Shown here: one piece after another, positions 22,401 to 33,500 of the stretch
Position numbering within the stretch: the stretch's first letter is position 1
Layout: every line of letters begins with the position of its first letter
Source: Caldilinea sp. CFX5
GTDB lineage: Bacteria; Chloroflexota; Anaerolineae; Caldilineales; Caldilineaceae
Direction of reading: 5' to 3'
NCBI GenBank assembly: GCA_021405325.1
Contig: QWII01000067.1
Location: 1-64,000 of the forward strand
DNA length: 64,000 bases
Made by a program: the position numbers and the translations under genes
The notes under the pieces: generated by a model
What the model was told of the DNA's origin: nothing
The model's input: only the letters and a program-made list of their open reading frames with translations
Databases searched by the model: none

Positions 22401-23725
22401 ATACGACCAGCGTTGATGCGATCCTCTATGGCTTCATCGACTTCAACGGTGACGGTGCGTTTGATAGCAGCGAGACAGTGACCCAAACCGTCAGTAACGC
22501 CGCCGGCAACCAAACCGTGTTGTTGACCTTCGCCGTCCCGGCCAACGCCGACTACCAGCAGGAACTGGGCGCGCGCTTCCGCCTCAGCCATGACGCCACC
22601 CTAAGCGCCAATGGCATGGCCAGCAACGGTGAAGTAGAAGATTATCTGATCAACGTCGAACGCTATGATCTGGCATTGATCAAAACTGTGGGCGCAGTCT
22701 CTAATACCCCCTTGATTCCCGGCACGAGCATTGTCACCTTTACGCTCACCGTGGTCAACCAGGGCAACATGACCGCTACCAATATTGTCGTGCTGGACAC
22801 GTTGCCGACCGGCTTGACCTATGCCCAGGCCGACAATCCCGGTTGGAGTGCAACCGCAACCCCAACCGCAACCATTGCCGGCCCGCTGGCGCCTAACGCC
22901 TCGGCGGCATTGTCACTGGTGCTGCGCGTACCGATCACGGCGGCGGGTCTCACTCTGACCAATACGGCGGAGATTGCCGCGGCATTGGATGGCAACGGCG
23001 CGCCCTTTGTCGATGTCGATTCGACGCCCGACACCAACCCGAACAATGATGGGCCAATCACCAACGATGAACTCAACAGCGCCAACGGCGACGAGGATGA
23101 CCATGACATCGCCGTCATCAGCGTTGGCGAGCGCGTCGCCATCGGCAACCTGATCTGGCACGATGTGAATCACGACGGCAACTACGATGATGGCCTCGAC
23201 CAGCCCATCCAAGGCGTCACCGTCACGCTTTATCTCAACAGCGATTTTGGTATCCCGTTGGCGGTCACCGTAACCGGCAGTAATGGTCGCTATCTCTTTG
23301 ATAACCTGGCGCCCAGCAACTACTATGTTCTGGTGGATGCCGCCAATTTCCAACCGGGTGGCGTGTTAGCAGGCTATCTCTCCAGCGTTGGCGTCGGCAA
23401 CAATGAAACGACTGACCAGACCGGCGATGAAAACGGTATCGATGACGCCGACCCTGCCACCAACGGCATTCGCACGATGGTCTACAGCCTCACCGCCAAT
23501 GGGGAGCCAACCAGTGATGACGACACTGGTTACACCGGCGCGCTCGACGACAACAACGTCAACCTGACCGCCGACTTTGCCTTCTGGACGCCGCAACCGG
23601 CGCTCGATCTGCGCAAATACACCAATGGCGTCGATGCCGACATCGTCACCGGCCCGTTGATCCCGGTCATACCACATCACCAACAGCGGCAATGTCACCC
23701 TGACCAATGTGACCTTAACCGATGA
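13466..23725 (+). CDS. Giant repetitive surface protein, N-terminal part (frameshifted)
   Basis: N-terminal 3,419 residues of what was evidently one protein of about 7,560. The ATG at 13466 has GAGGAGT six bases upstream and starts a signal peptide ([17 protein letters not shown]); earlier in-frame starts fall inside the MITE-like element. It holds DUF11-type modules (from TLELTKSVD onward) and about ten SdrD-B-like modules marked by [17 protein letters not shown] starts (near 16306, 18703, 19032, 19545, 19876, 20341, 20860, 21260, 21720, 23140). There are three GEVED modules ending GEVEDY (near 17217, 18661, 22627). Many DxDxDG loops suggest Ca2+ binding. The last 20 or so residues ([19 protein letters not shown]) are out of frame: the homologous repeats read VGDTVTWTY, followed by [10 protein letters not shown], at this point. 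Probably a surface-layer-like, adhesin or sheath protein. Confidence 0.85.
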   Translation: MSWLCFAPVRVQHYLRSFLVALLCALLLVGLMPLTLLPAVAQLPGTHLLQPKVALAQSPTLELTKSVDTTTIQSGVPFEYILTYKCASITTHCTDARIIDPLPAGLEYVAGTATVTSHIQTFSYTPDGTGVTGGRLEWIFKTPSLPAGSTGVLRFSARFRPGVLPGTVTNAASFTASNALSTTVQSGATTSTGQFEMFAQKSGGPAVIGFPTNFSLGICSPDEVGGIRLTNAVITDTLPADAIFIDAQGTANVDWVYTPAVAPDRGGSISFTTIPTVEVGGCLTRWITLRYDSDPGVQQTNRMTVTGQPEDGTPAVVLTDYHDFGVIAPYPEGAIGKGSTSPSTFTGPAANPNTEALPGELVTYGINIANTGYLTLTNVTITDTVPVELDLQSWNLSATITKPVTGFYEINSDGNWLALSGNPYTTSQSIAVSGLGLASGDKITQLRWDIGAMDVLPTRTPGYNIAVTGLTTTTLSFGDSFQNCAFVKATELPTTLSWCNTVDIIAPRTIPRVSKSHSGASFLPLDYVDFTVELSNPDVAHLPLDNPVLADLLPAPFNYVIGSATFISTSAPSAPAPNLTVTNNYSGTGRTLLRWSWQDESGAGGTNASYSLAPGETLIVTYRIQVADGTPPGDYSNSAALIDWTGPTNPDTPAVDAEKILLCGRDSSLVYNDSTDLDGDGLATEISCQQVDPATVAVALAMESEKFVRGTLDCENTADYGPTAACEDADYNKLGLTILGGDVDYRLIMTNTSNVSVTKITLIDIFPHIGDTGVIDPQARQSMWRPNLQAAINVPSGLPLTIYYSTEENPCRTELVSSGPSGCQPANWTTTLPADPTSVQAIKLEFCDASDPTDCVVLPRGGSLEFDWHMVAPNIAPFSADCLTPADDSFDWQNTPTCQIAWNSFGFTAFEAKDIDGTPGNDSSALQLPATEPIRVGIRIGPDSKYSLGDYVWLDIAGQQDDGIQQPIEQDGWGVSGVRVELYDSADTFIGYRYTGPDQNGDPGFYQFSNLNPGDYYLRFFPPTGYNATQQQVGAGDHDLDDSDGSTESTDVTYGDYWQSETFAITDTTTISNYTPAWDFGLWLPTDYGDAPITYPVTATNAISPELAARHIIVDGFHLGAGVDDELDGQPGEASEDDVNNEGDDDEDGVRFPDYLGTEALPTGILFVGGNASLTITGTKPATMTGLLNAWIDWNGDGAWSSDEQIATDWALNGVQTLNVTVPSTATLGTTYARFRYSSESGLPPTGTARNGEVEDYKVVILSAPVKSIVSTSAGHTSGTELTIGEVVRYRLQVALPEGVLPNFQLADALPPGLQYSNTVTVSMIADSGVISTSLTVTGSPFGDGTDPTFVFGTITNTDTDSNEEQLIVEFDAVVLNGIANQAGRTHDNVFTVSFDTVSKQSNTVRVSLVEPVLNLTKAVSAPPPMNPGSVVTYTVTIAHAGGSSADAFDLVYTDTLPAGLTNPVVQSITVNGAPSVLTSDVTGNVIRVSAINDGSFDLPQGDTVVIVYTAQLAATVEPGDQITNGAGVVWSTLDGDDPNERTGNGPEPDGNELLGSGALNDYERADDATFTVTGDWGDAPNTYATTLSNATAFAGPAHFITDTLYLGATVDDESDGQPNSAATGDDSAGTSDDEDGITFLNPIVPRRVISVEVTVHDSGSNPAYLFGWLDFDGDGTFTQGADQIFNSEPVNDGVQILTFTVPATATQNIPTYARFRLSTDPTLNFYGLAVDGEVEDYETYIEPLGTIGDRIWYDRDFGGDDDGGLEVGLDGIAVRLTLPGGAVVTTTTSITGHYLFTDLPPGVYGVTVITSTLPLTVVHTPTADPDGGANSRSSVTLTRPSHHRLDQDFGYPPELLAIGNHVWIDFGAGAGFANNGERDGSESGRNGVLVQLYDAADTPGVDSPLASTTSANGGFYLFDNLFYGDYIVHIPASNFTGVLNGYVSSTGAGGDVATDDNLDENGDDTLVNGGVSSSVINLFPHTEPTSEAGVTGTPVSSQDDDNTNLTVDFGFTIATTSGCLVGNNDLGGLIWYDDNSDGVRDMGETSFIGTPGPIIITAYNDAGVQVGVTLVQPDGTYVLPGIFAANSAIRLEFSDLPLDVRSGPAGSNQATTVQFITAATCDADLGLIEPGPTSALEIGNYVWEDLDMDGIQDPSEAPIPGLEVTLYNITGTVIATATTDNRGEYYFIDENDPRLSTTFIISVPTNFGVVPLATAVGGLLPNTQYRIGIDTTQSALFGYKLTSANVDSGTTITDSVDSDGVLAGIVAVVDLTTGAAGENDHSFDFGFWPYVNLGNRVWYDTNNDGVDNDGASNATGSSTGVAGVQLDLYQDSNGSGVYDAGDSLIATTTTIGGGYYAFTELTPTVDLNTTYLVVVAATNFANGNVLHNYVTSDGNGAAADPDDDQDQDDNGDRFSALGVVASAPISLTADNEPTIGGNEANDSGNLAGVDRNSNQTLDFGFYKLSVGNYIWEDYNNDGQVDSGEPALNGVTVTLLDSNGAVVDTTTTSGGYYTFTDLISGTYVISVTPPSSAYASSDGQTTADNDDNTDHGAPSGNFIVSQPFALTPGGGSGTNESATTTTGATENLNLDFGLWQPMSLGNRVWADEGAGVGQSNNGTDNSETGIAGVVLQLLDGNGTPLLSGGQAITTTTNATGYYTFTNLISGTYRVRVLATNFNTGNALAEYVSSDDIASTANPDGNVNLDDNGIGDAGSGNIDSATITLRYNTEPTNDGDTNNNTNLTLDFGFWRPLSLGNLVWRDLNNNGLYEPGIGEAGIAGVTVTLTLNGSASPLLTTTTDINGGYLFTDLVRGDYVVSIPAANFAPGAPLADLISTVDPTSASNINDDTNDDDDGPAMNSAAVSSQPLTLLANTEPNTDGDSSRNSNLTVDFAFVGVDLGDLPDGSTDNSPDYTTLLGNGGPSHPMITGLRLGATEDIETDGQPTTSANGDDANGDDEDGLTLPTFVAGQSAVVTATVLNTTSVDAILYGFIDFNGDGAFDSSETVTQTVSNAAGNQTVLLTFAVPANADYQQELGARFRLSHDATLSANGMASNGEVEDYLINVERYDLALIKTVGAVSNTPLIPGTSIVTFTLTVVNQGNMTATNIVVLDTLPTGLTYAQADNPGWSATATPTATIAGPLAPNASAALSLVLRVPITAAGLTLTNTAEIAAALDGNGAPFVDVDSTPDTNPNNDGPITNDELNSANGDEDDHDIAVISVGERVAIGNLIWHDVNHDGNYDDGLDQPIQGVTVTLYLNSDFGIPLAVTVTGSNGRYLFDNLAPSNYYVLVDAANFQPGGVLAGYLSSVGVGNNETTDQTGDENGIDDADPATNGIRTMVYSLTANGEPTSDDDTGYTGALDDNNVNLTADFAFWTPQPALDLRKYTNGVDADIVTGPLIPVIPHHQQRQCHPDQCDLNR

Positions 23726-24590
23726 TCAATTGGCAGCACAGAACCCGCTCACCACCAGCGTGACGTTGCTTCCCGGCCAGGTCATCACCGTCACGGCGAC
23801 GGGGGTGGCGACTGCCGGTCAATATGCCAACACCGGCACGGTGACAGGGACGAACTCCTACAGCGCCACCGGTGCGATCACGCCGACCGTGACCGTTACC
23901 AATCCGAGCCACTACTTTGGCAGCGACCCCGCGCTGGCGCTGCGCAAGTACACCAATGGCGTCGATGCTGACAGCGCCACCGGGCCATTCATCCCCGTGG
24001 GCGATACCGTCACCTGGACCTACAGCTTTACCAACACCGGCAATGTCACCTTGACCAATGTGACTTTGACCGACAATCAACTAACGGCGCAGAACCCGCT
24101 CACCACCAGCCTCACCCTCTTGCCGGGTGAAAGCGCGACGGTTGTCGTTACCGGCGTTGCGACGGCGGGTCAGTATGCTAACATCGGTACTGTCACCGGC
24201 CTGCCGCCCGTCGGCAACGCGGTGACAGTGACCAATCCCAGCCACTACTACGGTAGTGTGCCGGGGCTGACGCTGCGTAAATACACCAATGGCGCCGACG
24301 CCGACACCCCGACCGGCCCCGTGATCGATGTGGGCAGCGTCGTGACCTGGACTTATCGCCTTGCCAATACCGGTAATGTCACGCTGACCAGTGTGACCTT
24401 GACCGATGATCAACTGCCGGCGCTGAACCCGTTGACCAGTGGCGTTACCCTCGTTCCCGGTGAAGTGATCACCATCACCGCCACCGGTGTGGCGACCGCG
24501 GGTCAATACCAGAATACCGGTAGCGTGACCGGCACAACGCCGCTAGGGGACGTGCTAACAAGAACCAACCCCAGCCACTACTTTGGGCAA
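22156..24590 (+). repeat. Intragenic super-repeat, copy 1 (GEVED-DUF11-SdrD-three LRKYTNG modules)
   Basis: Block order: a GDLPDG...GEVEDY module, a DUF11 module beginning [14 protein letters not shown], an SdrD-like module beginning [11 protein letters not shown], then three modules starting LRKYTNGxDAD. The same order recurs at about 27058-29535, and the first three modules alone at about 24597-26035. This is segmental duplication within the giant gene. Confidence 0.75.
23655..23700 (+). other. Frameshifting deletion inside the giant gene
   Basis: Upstream frame: GPLIPV then out-of-frame residues. Downstream frame: [13 protein letters not shown]. Comparison with sister modules (at about 23990, 28580, 28930) shows that codons for roughly GDTVTWT are replaced by a single A between GTC and TACCACATCACC, a net loss of about 20 bases. 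The new frame is blocked upstream by a TGA at about 23655, so the second ORF cannot reach a signal peptide. A real mutation and an assembly error in repetitive DNA are both possible. Confidence 0.8.
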
Positions 24591-27500
24591 CCATATGACT
24601 TTGGCGACCTGCCCGACGGCAACGCCGCCACTTCCCCCGATTATGCCACGTTGCTGGGCAGCAATGGCGCCCGCCACATTATCGTGGATGGTCTGTACCT
24701 GGGCGCAACCGAGGACAGCGAACTCGACGGTCAGCCGACCGCCAGCGCCGATGGTGATGACACTGCCGGTGACGATGAAGATGGCATTACGTTGCCGACC
24801 TTTGTCGCCGGCCAAACCGCAGTCGTTACGGCAACGGTGGTCAACACGACTGGTAGCAACGCCGTTCTCGCTGGCTTTATCGACTTCAACGGCGATGGCA
24901 GCTTTGATAGCAGTGAAACCGTTACCCAAACCGTCAACAGCGCCGCCGGCAACCAGACTGTGCTGTTGAGTTTCAGCGTCCCGACCAATGCTGAGATCAC
25001 TCAACAATTGGGGGCGCGTTTCCGTCTCAGCACGGATACCGGCGTAAGCGCCACCGGTCTCGCCAACGATGGTGAAGTGGAAGATTACCTGATTGATGTT
25101 GAGCGGCACGACCTGGCGTTGCAAAAGACCGTGGCTGCCGTCTCCGATAGCCCATTGATCCCTGGTACGAGCGTTGTCACCTTTACGATCACCGTGGTCA
25201 ACCAGGGTAATGTGACCGCCACCAACATCGTCGTGCTGGACACCTTGCCGACCGGCTTGACCTATAGCCAGGCCGACAACAGCGCTTGGAGCGCAACGGC
25301 AACGCCAACGACGACCATTGCCGGCCCGTTGGCACCCAATGCGACGACAGATCTCACGCTGGTGCTGCGTGTGCCCCTGACCGCGGCGGGCCTCACCGTG
25401 ACCAATACGGCGGAGATCCTCAGCGCATCGGACGGCAACAGCGCGTCTTTTATCGATGTCGATTCGACGCCTGACAGTGATCCGAACAACGACGGGCCAG
25501 TCACCGATGATGAGATCAACAACGCTAACAGCGACGAGGATGACCATGACATCGCGGTTGTCGCCATCGATGAGCGGGTCGCTATCGGCAACCTGATCTG
25601 GCATGATCTCAATCATGATGGCGACTACGATAGCGGTCTCGACCAGCCCGTGCAAGGGGTGACGGTAACGCTCTATCTCACCACTTCTGGTTCGGCCGTC
25701 CTGATTGACGCGATGGCCACCGACAGCAATGGCCGCTATCTCTTTGATAACCTGCTTGAAGGCGATTACTTTGTTCAGGTGGACGCAACCAACTTCCAAT
25801 CGGGCGGTATGCTAGTCGGCTATCTCTCCAGCGTTGGCGTTGGCGCTGATGAAACCACCGACCACATTGGTGACGAAAACGGCATTGACGACGCCGACCC
25901 CGCCGCCAACGGCATTCGCAGCCGGGTCTATGATTTGACTGCCAACGGTGCGCCGACTGGTGATGACGACACCGGCTACACCGGCGCGCTCGACGACGAC
26001 AATGTCAACCTGACCGCTGACTTTGGCTTTATTCTCTATGGCAGTATCGGCGACACCATCTGGTATGATGCGGATGGTCTCGGTGGCGACCAGAGTACCC
26101 AGGGTAGCGAACCCGGCCTGGCCGACATTGAAGTACACCTGACCAATAGCAGCGGCGCCACCATCACCACGACCACCAGCATCACCGGTTGGTATCACTT
26201 TGACAACCTGTTGCTGGGCACGTACACCGTCACGGTGAATACGGCCACCCTGCCGGTGACACTGACGACCAGCCCGACTTACGACCCGGATGGTGGCGCA
26301 AATAACCAGAGCGTTGTTACTTTGACCTCAGCCGCGCCGGATGATGCCAACCAAGATTTCAGCTACCCGTTGCTCCTGGGCAGCATCGGCGACACCATCT
26401 GGTACGACGCCAACAGCAGTGGCGGCAACCAGAGTACGCAAGGCAGTGAACCTGGCCTGGCCGGCGTGAAAGTAACGTTGACCGATAGCCTGGGCGCCGT
26501 CATTACAACGACGACCAGCATCACCGGCTACTACCTGTTCGCTGACCTGCCGCCGGGCGTCTACACTGTCACCGTCATCACGACGACGCTGCCGGTGACA
26601 GTGATAACCAACTCGACCTATGATCCTGATAGTGGCGGCGACAACCAATCCGTTGTTACGATCACGCTGGCCGCGCCGGACGATCGGGCGCAGGACTTCA
26701 GCTATCCGCCGCTCCTCGGCAGCATCGGCGACACCATCTGGTATGATGCGGACCGCAGCAGCGATGATCAGAGCAACCAGGGCAGCGAACCCGGTCTGGC
26801 CGGCATTGAAGTACGCTTGACCAACAGCCTGGGTAACTTGCTGACAACGACAACAGATAACAATGGCGACTACCTGTTTGACAACCTGCCGTTGGGCTCT
26901 TATACGGTAACGGTGGTGACAGCCGGCTTGCCGATCACTGTGGCGACGACGCCCAGTTTCGATCCGAACGGCGGGGCTGATAGCCGGAGTACAGTAACGC
27001 TGACCCCCGCGCAACCGGACCGGCTGGACCAGGACTTTAGCTACCCGTCCGCGTTCTACGACTATGGCGACCTGCCCGACGGCAACGCCGTCAACGCACC
27101 GAACTACGCCACCCTGTTTGGCAGTGATGGCGCTCGCCATATCATCGTCAACGGGTTACACATCGGCGCACTCGAAGACGGCGAACTTGACGGCCAACCG
27201 AGCGCCACCGCCACCGGTGATGACGCCAATGGCGACGATGAAGAGGGCATCACCCTGCCCACCTTTATCGTGGGTCAGAGCGCGGTTGTCACGGCGACAG
27301 TGGTCAACACCACCGGCCAGAGCGCCGTGCTCTATGGCTTTATCGACTTCAATGGCGACGGCAGCTTTACCAGTAGTGAAACTGTCACCCGGACCGTCAA
27401 CAGCGGCGCCGGCAACCAGAGCGTGTTGCTGACCTTCGCCGTGCCGATGACGGCTGACCATAGCCAACAACTGGGGGCGCGCTTCCGTCTCAGCACTGAC

Positions 27501-30500
27501 CAGGCGCTGACTGCCACCCGCCTGGCGACCGACGGCGAAGTGGAAGATTACCTGATCACAGTGCAGCGCTATGACCTGGCCCTGATCAAGACGGTTGCCG
27601 CCGTCTCCGACAGCCCGTTGGTTCCCGGCACCAGCGTTGTGACCTTTACCATCACCGTCTTCAACCAGGGTAACATGACCGCCACCAACATTGTGCTGGT
27701 TGATACGTTGCCCAGTGGCTTGAACTATGCCCAGGCCAATAACCCCACCTGGACTGCCTCGTCGATCCTGACCACCGTCATCGCCGGCCCATTGGCGCCG
27801 CAAAGTGTGATCAGCGTCCCGATTGTGTTAGGGGTCTCTAGCGGCACGGCAACCGGCGCAACCTTGATCAATACGGCGGAGATTGCCGCCGCGGCCGATG
27901 CGATGGGCGCACCCTTTGCCGATGTCGATTCAACCGCCGACCTGAACCCGAACAACGACGGCGCTGTTACCAATGATGAAGTCAACAACACCAACGGTGA
28001 TCAAGATGACCACGATACTGCCCAGGTCACGGTCGGCGCGCGCGTGGCGATTGGCAACTTTGTCTGGCATGACCGCAACCAGGACGGCAACTATGACACG
28101 CCGGGAGAACAGGCCATGGCCGGGGTGACGATCGCCCTCTATGCCAGTGGCGCAATCCCCGGTACTGATAGCCCGTTGGCAACAACTGCGACCAACAGCG
28201 ATGGCTATTACGTCTTTGACAACCTGGCGCCGGGTAATTACTTTGTGCATCTCCCGGCGACCAACTTCCAAAGCGGCGGCGCGCTCTTTGGCTATGTTTC
28301 GAGTGTAGGCGCTGGCGTTTCCGAAAATAATGACCAGAATCGCGACGAGAATGGCATTGATGTCACCAACCCGGCGGTGAGTGGCGTCAGCAGCATGGTC
28401 TACACCCTCGCTGCCGATGCCGAACCGATTGGCGACGATGATACCGGTTATAGCGGTACATTGGATGACAATAACGTGAATATGACCGCCGACTTTGCCT
28501 TCTGGGCGCCGCGACCGGCCATCGACCTGCGCAAGTACACCAACGGCGATGACGCCGACACGGCCACCGGTCCGCTGATTGACGTCGGCGATCCGGTGCT
28601 GTGGAGCTACCGCATTACGAACAGCGGCAATGTGACGCTCACCAACGTGACCTTGACCGACAATCAACTGACGGCGCAGAACCCGCTCACCACCGGCGTG
28701 ACGTTGCGCCCCGGCCAGATCATCACCGTCACCGCAACCGGGGTGGCGACCATCGGCCAATATACCAACCTGGGAACCGTGACCGGCGCCAACGCCGTTA
28801 GCGCCACCGGTACGATCACCCCAACGGTGACCGCGACCAATCCCAGCCACTATTATGGCACGAACGGTTCGCTCGCCTTGCGGAAATACACGAATGGCGT
28901 GGATGCTGATACAGCCACCGGGCCATTCATTGCCGTTGGCGACACCGTCACCTGGCGCTATGTCATCACCAATACCGGCAATGTCACCATGACGAATGTA
29001 ACCTTGACTGATGACCAACTCACGGCGCAAAACCCGCTTACGACCGGTGTCACGCTGCGACCGGGGCAGGTGATCAACGTAGTTGTCACCGGCATTGCCA
29101 GCGCAGGGCAGTATGCCAACATTGGGACTGTCACCGGGCAGCCGACAGTCGGCGGCATGGTAACGGCGACCAACCCCAGTCACTACTTCGGCAGTGCGCC
29201 GGCCATTGATCTGCGCAAATATACGAATGGCGACGACGCCGACACGCCGACCGGCCCAGTAGTCGATGCCGGCAATGTTGTTACCTGGACCTACGTCGTT
29301 GCCAATACCGGTAACATTACCTTGACTAATGTGACCGTGACTGATGATCAACTGGCAGCGCAGAACCCGCTTACCACCAACGTGACGCTGGCGCCGGGCG
29401 CCGTCATCACTGTCACCGCCACCGGCGTTGCCACGGCGGGTCAATATGCCAACATTGGTACTGTCACCGGCAATGCACAGCCCGGCTTGGTGGTGACGGC
29501 GACCAACCCCAGCCACTACTTCGGCCAGCACTATGACTTTGGCGACTTGCCCAACGGCTATCCGGTGCTATTGACCGAAGATGGGGCGCGCCACCGGATT
29601 GACCCAATGGCCAATCCCATCTTGGGCGCGACGGTAGACGCCGAAGTTGATGGCGTCCACAGCGCCATCGCCACCGGCGATGATCTGGCCGGCAGCGATG
29701 ACGAAGATGGCGTCACCATCCCCACGTTGATCCCTGGCACAACAGTGACGATCACCGTTGCCTATAGCAACCCGCTGCGCATCGATGCCCGGATCAGTGG
29801 CTGGTTGGATCTGGATGGCGACGGCGCCCTTGACCGGATCGCTGCCAATCTTCCGGCTGCGCCTGGTCGCGGCACGGTATCGATCACCGTGACTATTCCG
29901 TTGACGGCCACCCCCGGCTTTGTGCCGGCCCGCTTCCGCATCGACCGTGACGGCGGTTTGGGGCTTACTGGCCTGGCCGGTGATGGTGAAGTGGAAGATT
30001 ATATTGCTACCATCACGCCCATTCTCGGCAGTATCGGTGATACGATCTGGTACGATGCCGACGGCAATGGCGGCGACCAAAGCACACAGGACAGCGAACC
30101 CGGTTTGCCCGGTGTCGAAGTGATCCTGAGCAATAGCCTGGGAGTGATCAGCACGACGACCACCAACAGCAGCGGCTACTATCTCTTCACCAACCTGCCT
30201 GTTGGCGTCTACACTGTTACCGTCACCCCGGCCACCCTGCCGCCGACGGTGACGACCAGCCCAAGCTATGACCCGGATGGCGGCGGTGACAATCAATCGG
30301 TTGTCGCCATCACCCTGGCCGCGCCCGCCAATGTTGCGCAGGACTTCAGCTACCCGCCGCTCCTGGGTAGCATTGGCGATACGGTCTGGTTTGATCTGGA
30401 CAGCAGTGGCGGCGATCAAAGTACACAAGGTACTGAACCCGGTCTGGCCGGCGTTGTCATGACGCTGACCGGTAGCACCGGCGCGCCCATTACCACGACA

Positions 30501-33500
30501 ACCAGCATCACCGGTTACTATCTCTTTACTAACCTGCCATTGGGCGTCTATACGGTGACGGTCGATACCGCGACCTTGCCGGCGACGGTGATCGCCAGCC
30601 CAAGCCATGACCCCGATGGCGGCAGCGACCATCAAGCCGTGGTGACGCTCATCCCGGCCCTGCCGAATAACAGCGCGCAAGATTTTAGCTACCCACCGGT
30701 AGCGACACCCACGCCGACCAGCACCCCCACGGGCACGGCGACGGCAACCGCCACGGCAACCGCCACCCCGACGCCGACCAGCACGGCGACGGCCACGCCA
30801 ACCGATCTGCCGACAGCCACGGTCACAGAAACACCGACCGATCTCCCCACCGTCACGGCGACAGCTACGCCAACCGATCTACCGACGGCAACGGCGACGG
30901 CCACGCCAACCGATCTGCCAACGGCCACCGCCACGGTAACGGAGACGCCGACCGATCTCCCCACCGCCACGGCGACAGCCACGCCAACCGATCTACCGAC
31001 GGCGACGGCCACGCCAACCGATCTGCCGACGGCCACCGCCACGGCAACCGCGACGCCGACTGATCTGCCGGCGACAACGCCGACGGCTACCTCCACCGCC
31101 ATATCGATTCTCGGCAGCATCGGTGACACAATCTGGTACGACGCTGACAGTAGCGGCGGCGACCAGAGCAGTCAAGGCAGTGAACCCGGTTTGGCCAATG
31201 TGGAAGTGCAGTTGACCGATAGTTTCGGTGTGGTCATCACGACCACGACCGACAACAATGGCAACTATCTGTTTGCTAATCTGCCGTTTGGTAATTATAC
31301 GGTGACTGTCAACATTGCCACCCTACCGGTGACGGTGACAGCCAGCCTCACCTTTGACCCGGATGGCGGCAATGACAATCAATCGGCAGTAACCTTGACA
31401 ACACGCCAACCGGATGACCTGGCGCAGGACTTCAGTTACCCGCCTGCCTACTATGACTTTGGCGACCTGCCTGAGCATTACAACACATCGGCAAGTAACA
31501 ATGGCGCACGTCATCGCCTCGATGGTGTGACCTATTTGGGGAGCCAGGTCGATGATGAAGTGGACGGCGCGCCCACCGTTGGGGCCACAGGTGACGATAC
31601 CCTGGGCGCCGCCGACGAAGATGGCGTGGCCTGGCCGCCGGCGATCCAGCCGGGAGCGACCGTTGCGTTGACGGTGACGGCTGCCGGCGTCGGCTATGTA
31701 AACGCTTGGATCGATTTCAACGGCGATGGCAACTTTACCGGCATCGGCGAGCGGATTGTCAATACCGACACGCTGCTGACCGCTGGTTCGCATGTACTCA
31801 CCCTGACGGCGCCGGCAATGATCAGTGATACGCTCTACAGTCGCTTCCGTTTCACCGCCGATCCCAATACGGCAACCACTGCTAACGGGATTGCGGCGAG
31901 CGGTGAAGTGGAAGATTATCTCTTGTTGAGCCTGGGCAACCAGCTCTGGATCGACAACGGCCTGGTCCCCGGCGCCACGCCCGGCTCCTTTGATGCAGGA
32001 GAATGGTCTGCGCCAGCCGGCGTGACGCTGACGTTGCTGCTCTCGGACACCATGCACCCGCTTGCGACCACAACGACGGACGGGGCGGGACGCTACCTGT
32101 TCACCGGTTTGCCGCCGGGTGACTATAAGGTGCTGGTCATTGGGGCAAACTTCTTGCCTGGCGCGCCCTTGGCTGGTCATTACAGTACTGAGCCGACCGA
32201 GCTGGATCCCAACCAAGACGGCGACAACGACGACAACGGCATCGATGGCTGGCCGCTGGACGGCATCGTTAGTAATGGCATCACCTTGCGCGCCGGCGCT
32301 GAACCGACCAATGACAGCAATGGCGCCAACAGCAACCTGACGCTCGACTTTGGTTTTGTCGCCACTGACTTTGGCGATTTACCGGACGGCAATGCCACCA
32401 ATTCACCAAACTATGAAACCCTTTCCCTGCTGGCGGCTGTCCACCGCATCGTTCCGGGGCTGCACCTGGGCGCAACCGTCGATAGCGAACTCGACGGTCA
32501 ACCACTGCCGGACGCAGAGGGTGATGATTTGGGTGATCAGGATGATGAAGATGGCGTCACGCTCCCACGCTTTACTATCGGCGCAACGGCGACGGTGACG
32601 GTGACAGCGGTTAATACCACCGGTCTGCCCGCCATCCTGTATACCATGATCGACTTTAATGGCGATGGCTGGTTTGACGAAAGTACAGAAGTAATCACAA
32701 CGCCGGTGACAGCTTCAGGTGTTGTCACTATCACCGTCACTGTGCCGCCCGATGCCGACGTGACGCAACAGGTTGGCGCCCGCTTCCGTTTGACCACCAA
32801 CGAACTGCCCAGCCCGCAAAACGGCATTGCCGGAGATGGCGAAGTGGAGGATTACCTGATTGCCATGGCGCCTATGGTTGGCAGCATTGGCGATACGATC
32901 TGGTATGACGCTGACAACAGCGGCGGCGACCAAGGCAACCAGGGTAGTGAACCTGGCCTGGCCAATGTCGCTGTGCAACTGACGGACAGCACCGGCGCGG
33001 TCATCACAACGACGACCAGCATTACCGGCTACTACCTGTTCGATAATCTGCCCTTGGGGCTGTACACCGTCACCGTCAACACGGCTACCCTCCCGGTGAC
33101 GGTGACAACGAGTCCAACCTATGATCTGGACGGCGGCAACGACAACCAAAGTGTCGTTACCTTAACTAGCGCCGCGCCGGACAACGTAGCGCAAGACTTT
33201 AGCTATCCAGCCATTTCTGGGGCAAGCCCAACGCCGACAGCAACCGCCACTGCAACAGCGACGGCCACCGCCACTGCAACAGCCACGGCCACAGCAACGG
33301 GGACAATAACCAACACACCAACGCCGACGCCGACCCAAACCGCCACGCCGACGCTAACGCCGACGCCGACCAGTACGGCATCGCCGACGGCAACGCCAAC
33401 CGCTACGCCAACGGCATCGCCGACCGTGACCAATACACCGATTGTCTATCGTGACTATGGCGATGCGCCCGATGGTGACAATGGCAGCGGCTTCCCAACC

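Noticed and set aside
30689..31129. A reverse-strand ORF of Val-Gly-Ala repeats
   Set aside because: Complement of the TPTDLPTA stalk in the giant gene, for the same reason as the 860-codon ORF.
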